NCBI RefSeq assembly: GCF_004345605.1
Contig: NZ_SLVY01000003.1
Span: 248,001-312,000 of the forward strand
DNA: 64,000 nt
From: Rhodococcus sp. SMB37
GTDB lineage: Bacteria > Actinomycetota > Actinomycetes > Mycobacteriales > Mycobacteriaceae
Direction of reading: 5' to 3'
In this document: piece after piece, positions 36,901-46,800 of the stretch
How positions within the stretch are numbered: the first letter of the stretch is position 1
Layout of the letters: the number at the start of each line of letters is the position of its first letter
Translations under genes and position numbers: made by a program
Notes under the pieces: generated by a model
What the model was told of the DNA's origin: nothing
Databases searched by the model: none
The model's input: only the letters and a program-made list of their open reading frames with translations

Positions 36901-38491
36901 TGGTATAAGAGCTGACTTGTATCGCTGCTTCATCGAAAGGACATGGCGCTCAACCTCTAGCTTAGGAATCATCGGACTAATCCATCCTGAAGGTCATTTC
37001 ACGGAACTCCGCGCAAGAAGCCTCCGCAGTGGCGCGTATAAACGACTCCGGCGCCATTGGCATTTCAGAAATCAGCTAAAGTTATTCTCCGAAATCGGAA
37101 ACACACGAGAGTACGGTGTTCACATCTACGGACACCCTCTAGAACAACCGAAATTTCTGCAGGCGTCAAATACGTTCCATCCTGCCACTGTCTTACGATC
37201 GTTAGTCCACGATGGTTCAGGTACGCCTCCCGGAGTAAAAGACGCAGCAGGAGACTGGGACACATCACCTCACCGCGACCGGATCTTGCACGTCAACGCC
37301 ACGGTGATCAACAGTTGGTCCGCTCTAATTGACGAAGTAAATGTACCCCCGCTCCAGGGGCGCATGCTGTACCCGGTCAACCGATCCAGCGCGCAGGTAC
37401 TCACGAAGATTACTGTGATGCCAAGGCTCGGAGAGGTTGAGTGGACGTACGGATGGAACGAAACTACCGATCGCGCCCGTGGCCTGTTCACCCAAACATC
37501 CGCCGTTCCCTCCGAATGGAAGGATGTAATCCTCCAAGGTCCGCACTTGACAGTTGCGACGCCGATCTATCAACAACCAAACCCAAGCATGAAAAGCCAC
37601 AGGGACTACTCCGAAATCGATCTAGATGGAATCTCCGAGACGTTCATCCCTCGAACAAACTATCAGGTCGGAAAACCCTACGAAGAATATATTTCAGCAT
37701 ATCCAAAATGGACCGATGGATCTACTGCAGACCACTTCCGTATTGCGTGGCGTGAAATGTGCGATGTTTCCACCGTCAGGACCTTACATTCAGCAATCAT
37801 CCCTCCCGGACCCACACACGTTGGACTAATTCACACACTGAAACTCGATAATTTTGAGAGGTTGATTTCACTAGCAGGATTTAGCCATTCGATCATCGCC
37901 GACTTCATAATAAAAATCATTGGGGCTGGACACATAAAGAGCTCGACCTGGGAACGATTCCCCAGGATGGATTCACACGTTCTGTCTGAAGCCCTCGCAC
38001 TACGAACCATGCGGTTGAACTCGCTGACCTGCCAGTACGCGCCCCTCTGGAGCGAAGTCTTCGATCCGAGCTGGTCCAATGACCGGTGGGCTCCAGGCGT
38101 CGGAATCGAACATCCCGATCGTTCACCCATCGGCGACGTCAGCCCCGTCTGGGAATGGTCCACCCCACTCCGCCGCGCCGCCGACCGCCGCCAGGCACTC
38201 GTTGAGATCGACGCAATCGTCGCAATCATCCTCGGGATCACCGCGGACGAGTTGATGACGATCTACCGGACCCAGTTCCCGGTGTTGCAGAAGTACGAAC
38301 GTGATGCACTTTACGACGCAACCGGCCGCCGCCTTCCAACAAAACTCGCTTCCGAGTACCGCAAGAAGGGCTCCACGAACCCCACCGAGCTCACCGTCGA
38401 CGACATTGCCTACCTGGAACCCTTCACCGGCGTCGACCGCGAACGAGACATGCAACTCGCATACCAGCATTTCTCACACGTTATCAACTAA
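33914..38491 (+). CDS. Large N6-adenine DNA methylase (Eco57I/DrmMI-like)
   Basis: A 1525-residue protein. The gamma-class methylase core starts with ASYYTPEVLTKFVV (about 518), followed by the SAM-binding ICEPALGSGAFAIEAV (about 560) and the catalytic NPPW in VGNPPWVRPDW (about 921). The long N-terminal region may hold a nuclease-like or partner-binding domain, but I see no certain nuclease motif. The stretch encoding about residues 950-1370 is lower in GC than the rest, as expected for an exchanged specificity domain. The start is GTG 33914 with GAAAGGACC upstream. In class 1 DISARM the equivalent methylase marks host DNA. Confidence 0.87.
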   Translation: MASFDSIVIGEDWISEHYFTTDSAKESFHGKVLELRKLWDAEKKEDRTTVRDDLLAATRDLQTALAGLAENPDNAPEVHTLVRTTFGYPATLSTFTAERAGSELEIPNAKLDGVAEVLFLQAAPVASIEDLLDPDTGALITAAVEDGKPIESAPKAVSAAFRSDAPPAFVVVQAGQWLLLAEAERWAEGRYLAVDLLVVAERRHEAKGGEIDRVAAIFGNQALLPDADGNLWWAGVLEDSVKHTVGVSKDLREGIRLSIEIIANEVVERRAAKDLTLDGIDGQNLAKHSLRFLYRILFLLYAEASPEMRVLPTGAAEYEEGYGLDRLRELTLTELVSEQARHGTHLYESLATLFRLVDRGHTPTVREDVADDPAPGLEFQPLRADLFKPASTKLIDEVGLGNEATQRVLEHLLLSKESKGRKGSDRGFISYAELGINQLGAVYEGLMSYTGFFAEEDLYEVAKNGDPEKGSWVVPVDRSDHLSEKDFVRKVDEATGEEKAVLHRKGTFVFRLAGRERQQSASYYTPEVLTKFVVSQALEELLDQNDERTTPERILQLTICEPALGSGAFAIEAVRQLAAEYLKRKQEDLGDLIDADQYPVELQKVKAHIALHQVYGVDLNSTAVELAEISLWLDTMVAGLQAPWFGLHLRRGNSLIGARRSVYAPSLLAKKQWLKTAAKDVPLGEEIGAGIHHFLLPSEGWGAVIDTAEAKTYAPEKREELRLWRNEIRKSPSKPIMKRLQALAQRVETLWEFTLRRLTIAESEIRREIHLWGSDPVEHTPAVTREEIENVLSDPNGAYQRLRRVMDAWCAVWSWPLTTDKEPPDWDQWVGGLEAVLGIQVKETAAERRGQLSIGRDASWQELGFAEENDLLLSRASTVGDAYHQFPWLDVAQEISERQGFFHWQLDFAPVFARGGFDLQVGNPPWVRPDWDETAVLAEFDPWWQLADKAQESIKLSKRRSTLEPAGALSTFLNERSGQAGQTEALSSTTDRPVLDGIRADLYRCFIERTWRSTSSLGIIGLIHPEGHFTELRARSLRSGAYKRLRRHWHFRNQLKLFSEIGNTREYGVHIYGHPLEQPKFLQASNTFHPATVLRSLVHDGSGTPPGVKDAAGDWDTSPHRDRILHVNATVINSWSALIDEVNVPPLQGRMLYPVNRSSAQVLTKITVMPRLGEVEWTYGWNETTDRARGLFTQTSAVPSEWKDVILQGPHLTVATPIYQQPNPSMKSHRDYSEIDLDGISETFIPRTNYQVGKPYEEYISAYPKWTDGSTADHFRIAWREMCDVSTVRTLHSAIIPPGPTHVGLIHTLKLDNFERLISLAGFSHSIIADFIIKIIGAGHIKSSTWERFPRMDSHVLSEALALRTMRLNSLTCQYAPLWSEVFDPSWSNDRWAPGVGIEHPDRSPIGDVSPVWEWSTPLRRAADRRQALVEIDAIVAIILGITADELMTIYRTQFPVLQKYERDALYDATGRRLPTKLASEYRKKGSTNPTELTVDDIAYLEPFTGVDRERDMQLAYQHFSHVIN

Positions 38492-38523
38492 TCCCGCACG
38501 CAACCCAAACGGACGGTACATCG

Positions 38524-39726
38524 ATGGCATTCATCAAAGAGTTCACAATTACCAACTTGGCCGGGCAGGTCGGACGGACCCATAGAGTTCTAGATAGGAA
38601 CGTAAACGTATTCTGGGGACTGAACGGGCGAGGAAAAACCACCCTCCTAGAGATACTGAATTGCGCCCTCTTCAACCGGACAGACTCACTTGAGCATCTC
38701 CCGTTCGAAGAAGCCGAAATCGTGTTCCACAGCGAAAATTTCGATGCGGATATCTGTCGGCGGTTCTCTCGCAACTCGACACCGCAGCCACCAAGTCCAG
38801 AAGAGGCTGAGTTTGAACTGTTATCAGACCTTTCCACAGACGACGATGTTTTCGCACTGACGTCCCCAGTCTCTGAACGTTGGTCGTCAGAAGAAGTCAA
38901 CAGTTCCCACTTGTCAGACAACCAACTTTCCAGCAGATATAAACATACCTACCTTCCGATATCCCGCGCGGTCCCCGGTCGCCCCACCCTCCGAAACCGC
39001 CGACCTGACAGCCACCCGTCGTACTCCGACCCCACGCCCGAGGAAATCTTTGTCGACCAGATCCAGCGCGTCTGGCGCCAGTACAGCTCACAGAGCAATG
39101 CATCGATTCGCTCCATTCAACAGAAAGGGCTGGCGACGGTCCTTGCGATTCTATTCGGCGGCGAATCCATAGATGAGATACCTGTGCACAGTAATCAGTC
39201 GGCTGACCAAGCCTACAACCTTGTCCAGTACTTCTTGAAGGAGCAAAATCTTCATCTCCCGTTCGGAAAGAAGAGATTCATCGAGCGATATAACAGTTCG
39301 AAAGAGCACCGCGCTGTTGCAGCCGAGATTGAAGCAGTGCGAACGATCGTCGATGAAATACTGGCCCCACAGCGCGAACTCCAATCGCTTATCGACGAGA
39401 TGTACACGGGAAACAAGCACCTGACTCTCGATCCGCCGACACTTAGAAAGCCCCACTCAATTGGTGTGGAGGTCGAGGGAGGGATGATTCCGCTACGTTC
39501 ACTCTCTTCAGGCGAGAAGCAGCTACTCACCCTGCTAATCGAAGTACTAGCAGTCGGAGAATCGACAGTGATGATCGACGAACCTGAACTCTCATTGCAT
39601 GTTGACTGGCAGCAGCAGTTGATCCCGTCCATGCGCCGAATCAACCCGAATGCACAGCTGTTACTGGCGACCCATTCTCCGGAAATTATGATTGATGTTG
39701 ACGATGAATGCGTGTTCGAGCTGTGA
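38524..39726 (+). CDS. AAA/ABC-type ATPase, PARIS AriA-like
   Basis: A 400-residue ATPase of the SMC/OLD-like type. Walker A is GLNGRGKTT (about 31-39), the signature LSSGEKQLLTLL (about 327-338), Walker B TVMIDEPELSLH (about 347-358) and the His switch LLATHSPEIM. Between lies a variable, partly coiled region. Its pairing with an overlapping DUF4435 gene is the architecture of PARIS, where the ATPase AriA senses a phage anti-restriction protein and releases the AriB effector. GC content is lower than that of the flanking helicases, which suggests separate origin. It starts 32 bases after the methylase stop. Confidence 0.82.
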   Translation: MAFIKEFTITNLAGQVGRTHRVLDRNVNVFWGLNGRGKTTLLEILNCALFNRTDSLEHLPFEEAEIVFHSENFDADICRRFSRNSTPQPPSPEEAEFELLSDLSTDDDVFALTSPVSERWSSEEVNSSHLSDNQLSSRYKHTYLPISRAVPGRPTLRNRRPDSHPSYSDPTPEEIFVDQIQRVWRQYSSQSNASIRSIQQKGLATVLAILFGGESIDEIPVHSNQSADQAYNLVQYFLKEQNLHLPFGKKRFIERYNSSKEHRAVAAEIEAVRTIVDEILAPQRELQSLIDEMYTGNKHLTLDPPTLRKPHSIGVEVEGGMIPLRSLSSGEKQLLTLLIEVLAVGESTVMIDEPELSLHVDWQQQLIPSMRRINPNAQLLLATHSPEIMIDVDDECVFEL

Positions 39727-40652
39727 ACAAAAAACTGAAGCGAGATGTGCGCGCATTCCAGAAGCGAGTATTGATGGGAAAGGCCACCAATTGGGTTATC
39801 GTTGAAGGACGTATTCATGACCGGGCATTCTACAGTCGGCTACTGGAATCGATATCTCCGAACGGCTACGCACGAAGCGTGGTGATGCTTGCTGAGACCT
39901 TGACGGTAGAGGGCCAGTGCGCGGGCGGAAAACCGCACATGCTAAAACTATACGACAGCTTTAAGACCTCAGACACGCTGCTTCAGGAGAATGTCGCGGG
40001 GCAATCTGCTGTGATTTTCTTCCTCGATAGAGATCTCGACGATTATTTGACACCACTCGTCCCGCGTGAGCACTTAATATTCACACAGAATATGGATGTC
40101 GAGTCCGAGATATTCGCGCACGCTAAGCTCGACAGAGCCCTTTGCGCCACTCACGGTCTCGATCAAGTCGAAGTGTCGGATTTCTTTGCATCCATCCCAC
40201 AACCTACATCAAACCTATTCAAGATCTGGAGGATGTGGATTAAACTCCGACTGATTTCATTACACTGCGAAATCCCCAATGGCCGAAGATTCTCTCAACC
40301 ATCAAAGATTAATTCGAATACCTATGGTGAAGTGTGCAATGAGCGCTACCAAGCGATACATGACGAATTGCAGAAATGCGCACAATCAACAGAGTTTGAG
40401 GACGTGAAATCGCGAGTCGAATCAGATCTCGAAAATATCATAGCGTTACAACGCGAATACACTCTAGTTCCAGGAAAGTGGATTCCAGGATATCTGCGGC
40501 ATCTCATTGAAGAACGGTTCCGCTCCGACATCGTAAGGAAAAATGTTTCGGATCTAGAGATCACAACAGCCTGCTTGCAGTCGATTGAATTTTCCGATAG
40601 TTGGACGTCGTACTATGAAACCCAACTTCAGTCGATCCTGGTAAGAAGCTAA
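39723..40652 (+). CDS. DUF4435 / TOPRIM-like effector, PARIS AriB-like
   Basis: A 309-residue DUF4435 protein. The TOPRIM-like acidic residues appear as VIVEGRIHDRAFY (Glu about 24) and FFLDRDLDDYLTP (the DxD group about 102-106). The following NMDVESEIF matches the conserved Asn-Glu segment. In PARIS, AriB is a TOPRIM nuclease that, once released, cuts host tRNA and causes abortive infection. I use GTG 39723, which overlaps the ATPase stop (GTGA); ATG 39708 is an alternative. GC is low, like the ATPase gene. No other PARIS component is needed. Confidence 0.8.
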   Translation: MNKKLKRDVRAFQKRVLMGKATNWVIVEGRIHDRAFYSRLLESISPNGYARSVVMLAETLTVEGQCAGGKPHMLKLYDSFKTSDTLLQENVAGQSAVIFFLDRDLDDYLTPLVPREHLIFTQNMDVESEIFAHAKLDRALCATHGLDQVEVSDFFASIPQPTSNLFKIWRMWIKLRLISLHCEIPNGRRFSQPSKINSNTYGEVCNERYQAIHDELQKCAQSTEFEDVKSRVESDLENIIALQREYTLVPGKWIPGYLRHLIEERFRSDIVRKNVSDLEITTACLQSIEFSDSWTSYYETQLQSILVRS

Positions 40653-40740
40653 TCAGATTCAAAGACTTGACCGCGTACGAAAGTAGTTATAGTCGTCTAG
40701 CGAACCTGGATCGAGACTAGGCAATTAGTTCGTATTCAGT

Positions 40741-40780
40741 GGCAATGAGGGGCATTCGACGGCAATTAGGGGCATTCGAC
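40741..40780. repeat. Tandem 20-bp direct repeat upstream of the DUF1998 helicase
   Basis: Two adjacent units, GGCAATGAGGGGCATTCGAC (40741-40760) and GGCAATTAGGGGCATTCGAC (40761-40780), differ at one base. A further partial GGCAATTAG lies at about 40720. They lie 50 bases before ATG 40830 in a gap of about 178 bases, so the helicase may have its own regulated promoter rather than simple read-through from the PARIS-like pair. Confidence 0.7.
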
Positions 40781-40829
40781 CGCGTATGCTGCCGCCAGCC
40801 CGTCGGCGAAGTTCAGCAAGGAGGAAGTA

Positions 40830-43800
40830 ATGGGGACGCTGCTACCCACACTGCAGGCCAACCGTCTGCACGACGGCCTGACCGACTACCTCGCAACGAC
40901 ATTTGCCCTCACCGACCCTGATGCCCAGGGTGCCCTGTCCGACTTCGTCGGTCACCCCAACACCGGCATGTTCAAGGGACCCTACGTTCGTCTGCGCTTA
41001 CCGTTCGCATCAGCCGGCGGTAACTGGGGTATGCACCTGGACTGGTGGCCAAGAGGATTCGCCCCCTACGGCCACCAGTCCGCCGCGTTCGAGCGCCTGT
41101 CCACCAAGTTCCACGACCGTCCGCAGCCGACGCTCGTCACCACCGGCACCGGGTCCGGCAAGACCGAGGCATTCCTTTACCCGATCCTTGACCACGTCCT
41201 GCGCGCCAAAGCCGCCGGCGTCACCGGAATGAAGGCACTCGTCCTCTACCCGATGAATGCGCTCGCCAACGACCAAGCCGAACGCCTCGCGCGTCTCATC
41301 ACCGAGCACCCCGAACTGTCCGGGGTTTCCGCCGGCCTCTACACCGGCGAACAATCCACCGGTGGACGCACCAAGGTCAGCGAAGAGGGGCTCATCACCG
41401 ACCGCTCTCTGATGCACTCCGCTCCACCCGACATCCTGCTCACCAACTACAAGATGCTCGACCATCTTCTGCTGCATCCCGACCGCGCCGACATCTGGCG
41501 TCTCTCCGCGGATTCGCTGCAGTACGTGGTCCTCGACGAATTCCACACCTACGACGGCGCCCAAGGCACCGACGTCGCCATGCTGCTTCGCCGCCTCGGT
41601 CTCACCGTCAAATCCCACTGGACCGACGCCTCCCCTGTCACCGAGGCCGACCGCGCCCGCCCGCTCGGCCGCATCACGCCCGTCGCCACCTCTGCCACCC
41701 TCGGGTCCAAAGCCGAACCCACCGCGATGCTCGAATTCGCACACACCGTCTTCGGTGAAAGCTTCGACGCAGATGCTGTCATCGGCGAGACCCGGTTGAA
41801 TAGGTCGGAGTGGCTCGCCGACCGCGACACCACGCTCGATCGACTGTATCGTCCGATCACGCCGTCGATCACCGACGCGGTCTCGGATCTCGATGCCACG
41901 GCCAGGACTCTCGGGAACGCTGCACTCACGTCCGCCGTGCTGGCAAAGCTGTTCGAGCGCACCTACGACCTCGACACCAATCGCGGGCTCTCCCCCACCG
42001 AGCTACGCCACCTCGACGCTGCCGAGCAACTGCACCTGCTCAAGGCGCACCCTCTGATGCACCGGTTGCTCGACCACGCCGTCGACGCGGCCTCCCTTGC
42101 CGACCTCACCTTCGCGCTCTTCGACGCCCCCACCTCCGAGCGCGACACCCGCCGCGTTCGCGCCGAACAACAACGATTCCTGGACTACCTGTTCGCTGCG
42201 CTCTCCCACATCCGCGCCGAAGTCGGACGGTCCGCGTTGAACGTCGATGTGCACCTGTGGATTCGGGAACTGTCCCGCATCGACCGAGCTGTCGCCACGG
42301 GAACGTCGTACCGTTGGTCCGACGATGGCGTTCACGAAGACGGCGACGTCATGCACCTGCCGGCGGTGTTCTGTCGACACTGCGGTCGCTCCGGGTGGGG
42401 TGCCCGCCTCGCTCCGACCGGTCACACCCTCGACGTCACTGACGACGCCATTCGTGCCGATCACGCCGCCGGTACCTCGCGCTTCCGCGCGCTGATCTCC
42501 GCGCCCGCTGAAGCACTCATCGACGCCGCACAACCCGACTCCTCCATCGAGGGGCTTCGCTGGTTCCGCATCGACGACCGCGAAATCTCCGACACCGCAC
42601 CCGACTCAGACAGCACCGAACACCTCGAAGGCAAGGTGCTGCCGGTACTCGTCCTCACCGGCGCGAACGCCGAAGAGGAATCGAAGAACGACATGTGCCC
42701 GGCGTGCGGTGCCGCCGACGGAATCCGCTTCCTCGGTAGCGCCGTCGCCACTCAGCTGTCGGTGACTCTGTCCAACCTGTTCGGAGACGCCACACTCGAC
42801 GTCGACGAAAAGAAGGCGTTGATGTTCACCGACAGCGTGCAGGACGCCGCGCACCGCGCCGGTTTCGTGCAGGCCCGCTCGCATACCCTCAGCTTGCGTT
42901 CGACGCTGCGGAGCGCCCTCGGCAACACAGCGTTGACCTTGCCTGAGCTGCGCGACGCCGTCATCGCACGCACCGGCGAAGACCCGGCCCGCCGCTACCA
43001 CCTACTCGCCCCCGACATCGTCGACCACGACGAGTTCACCCCGTTCTGGAGATCCGACGCCCCTACGAAGGCGCGCAAGGGCGCCACCAAGAAGGTGGAG
43101 AAGCGCCTCGAGTTCGACATCGACCTGGAATTCGGACTCCAGTCGAGGCTCGGCCGTACCCTCGAGCTCACCGGAAGTGCCGTCGCCGAGGTCGACCTCG
43201 GCGGCCCGGAACGCCCAGTCCGGCTTGGCCGTGCCGCCCTCAACGCCACTGAGCATCAGCTCTCCCTCACGCCCCCGGACAACGCAGCAATCGCCCGCTG
43301 GGTTCGCGGCACCGTCGAACGCGTCCGCACCCGCGGTGCCATCCGGCACTCGTGGCTACTTAAGTACATCGAGAAGGACGCCAACCGCCGCTGGGTGTGG
43401 GGCGCCCGCCCCAAAGGTGAGGGCATGCCGGCGTTCCCGAAGGGTCGCCCTGCCCCAGCCTTCCCTGCCATCGGATCACGCACTGTACCCGAAGGATTCG
43501 ACGCAATCACCGCTGTGTCCTCCTGGTACGCACGCTGGGCGTCGCAATGTCTCGGGGTCTCGCCGTTCGACGGCAGCTTCCTCGCCCGGTCGCTGTTCTC
43601 TGTCCTCGCTGAACAACGGGTACTCACTGCGGTTCTCACCGAAAGCGGGCTCACCGCCTACGGGCTGCCACCAACCGCGGTTACAGTCTCTGCTCCTTCG
43701 GACGAGGATCTCGCCGCCGGTCGGCACCTACTCGTGTGCAGCGTGTGCCAAACCCCGACCCCGGGTTCCGCCACGGCCGTCGACGAACTCGACGGCGCGC

Positions 43801-46800
43801 CGTGTCTGCTCGTCCGCTGCCCCGGTACGCTCGCCCGCTCGCCCAAGGCACAGAACTTCTATCGCAGGCTCTACGACAGCTCCGAAATGAAGCGTGTCGT
43901 CGCACGTGAGCACACGTCACTGCTGCCCACCGCGACCCGCCTCGGGTACGAGACCGCATTCAAACGCGGCGGCGCAGACCCGCAGGCCCCCAACGTCCTT
44001 GTCGCCACTCCGACCCTCGAAATGGGTATCGACATCGGCGACCTGTCCACGGTGATGCTCGGCTCGCTTCCCCGCACCGTCTCGTCTTATCTGCAGCGTG
44101 TCGGCCGTGCCGGACGCCTGACCGGCAACTCGCTGATCCTCGCCTTCGTCCGTGGCCGCGGCGAACACCTGCCGAAGTTGTACGACCCGACATCTGTAAT
44201 CCAGGGCGACGTCCGCCCACCCGCGACCTTCCTCACTGCCGAGGAGATCCTGCAACGCCAGTACGTCGCGCACGTCATCGACCGTCTCGCCCGCGACCCC
44301 AACACGGTCGCCCCGCGCGGTGCCCGTGCCGTCCTCGGCAGCTTCGACCCGGACAGCTGGATGGCTGGCCTGCTCACCGCGGTCGACACCGACGCCAATC
44401 AGCTGGTCGACGGCTTCCTCGCCCAGTTCAACGATGTCCTCGATGACACCACTCGAGACTCGTTGCGTGCCTGGGCCACCCCCGGCGACGACGGAATGCC
44501 TAGCCGACTGGTCACCGATTTGCAGGAGGCCGTGCACCGCTGGAATCGGGACCTCACCGAACTCACGGCTCGCCGCGCCGCTGTCGAAGCCGAGATGCCG
44601 GAGTTCGAGCGCCGTGCGGCCTCCCCCGCCGCCACCGACGACGACCTGCGCGATCTGCGTACCGCCAAGGGATCGCTGCGGCTGCTCGGCGGCCAGATCC
44701 ACGACCTCACCGACGACTACTGGATCAGTGTCCTCGAACGCTACGGCGTGCTCCCCAACTACACGTTGCTCGACGACTCGGTCACCCTCGACGTCGGCGT
44801 CACGTGGATCGACCCGGACACCAACCAGTACATGGGCGAGGCCACCAGCTATCAGCGCGGCTCGCGCGTTGCCCTCACTGAACTCGCACCCGGGGCCACC
44901 TTCTACGCGCAGGGCCTGGCCGCGCGCATCGACGCCGTCGACCTCGGAGCCGGCGAATCCAACATCCACACCTGGCGGCTGTGCCCGCAGTGTGGGTGGG
45001 CGGGCATCACCCTCGCCGGGGAGGAACCCCCGATCGTGCATTCGTGCCCGCGGTGCGGGACCGGGGCCATCGCCGACGTCAGCCAGCAACTGCAGGTAGT
45101 CGAGATGGCTCGTGTGTCCGCGGAGGTCCGCCGCGACGAAGCCTCCATCAACGACGCCCGCGACGAGCGGCACAAGGAATCGTTCACCGTCGTCACCGCC
45201 GCCGACATCGACCCCGTCAACGTGGACCGCGCGTGGTTCGTGGAAGACCACGAATTCGGCGCGGAATACCTGCGCCGCATAGATGTTCGTTGGCTGAACA
45301 TGGGACGACGGACGTCACAGGGACGCACCCGCCACATCGCCGGGCAGGAATCCACCACCGGACTGTTCCGGGTGTGCTCGTCGTGCGGACAGCTCGACAA
45401 AGCGGTGGGTCGCAATTCCCGGTACGAACACCGCAGTTGGTGCCGGCACCGCAACGCCGCCACCGAACACGTCCGGGAGATCGCGCTCGCACGGACGCTG
45501 CGCACTCAGGGTGTGCTGTTGCACCTGCCCCGGTCGCTCGAGTACGACATGTTCGCGCATCCCAGCCTCAGCGCGGCGATCCTGTTGGGTCTTCGACAGG
45601 TGATCGGCGGGTCGCCCGAACACCTCGACGTCGTCACCATCACCGACGCCCTCTACGCACCGACGCAGCGGGCTCTACTCATCCACGACACCGTGCCCGG
45701 TGGTACCGGCTACCTCGCAGAGTTCGCCGACCCAGCGAAGGTCTGGGCGGTGCTCGATGCCGCGCGCACCGTGGTGAAGACCTGCGACTGTGCCGACCAC
45801 GATCGGTTGGCATGCCACAAGTGCCTGCTGCCGTTCTCGCCACCGCACGAACTCGACCGGGTGTCGCGGAAGGTCGCGGTGCGGGTGCTCGAGCAGATCC
45901 TCGGCGTCGACAATGACACAGAACCGGACCAGCAAGCGTGGCTTGCGGCGGTCACCGAGGAAGCGCCCTCGCAGCCGGTTGGTAGCGAGGAATCGCCGCT
46001 GGAGAAGGAGTTCTACGCCGCGTTCGTGGAGCGGTTGCGCTCCATCGGCGCGACCGTGAAGGAATCCCCCGGCACCTACGGACCGTCTGCGTCGATTGTG
46101 CTCCCCGGCAAGAAGATCCGCACGTGGAAGCTCACACCGCAGGTGCATATGGCCAATTCAAAGCCGGACTATGAGCTGAGCACCCCGGATCCGGATATCC
46201 CGCGGATTGCGCTGTTTGCAGACGGCAGGAAGTACCACGCGATGCCAGGCGACCTCAATCGCGTCGCCGACGACGCGGCCAAGCGAGCAATTTTACGCGA
46301 CAGTGGGCACCTGGTCTGGTCCCTCGGACACGAGGACCTGCAACGGTTCAAGGCAAACGAAACGGTGACGCCAGCGTGGCTCACAGACCAGGTCGCTGCG
46401 AATGTGATGAAAGCCGGCAATCTCCGGCCGGCACTCGTGAAACTGCTGTCCGCGGACCCGATCACCATGCTGCTCGCGTTCATCAGCGACCCGGACCGCG
46501 AGGCGTGGGAAATGGTCGGTCGCTGGTTGCCGTTCGCGTTCGTCAACGGCAGCAACCGAGCCAAGGGGGACGGCGACACCATCGCCGCCGCCGCGCTGGT
46601 TCTTCTCGACGGTGGGAAGGCAACGTTCGGCGACGGTGTCGACATGTGCTGGGCGTACGCCGACGGCCCGCTGACCGTCACCGCCACCATGCGAACCGAC
46701 ACCCGCGCGATGAATGCCGTCGTCGTAGTGGACGATGACGACGATCAGATCGAAATGCTCGACGGTCGCGCGTGGAAGGAATGGCTGCGACTGTCCAACT

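Noticed and set aside
40741-40780. CRISPR array
   Set aside because: There are only two adjacent units with no spacers. No array with regular spacers and no cas gene was found anywhere in the window.
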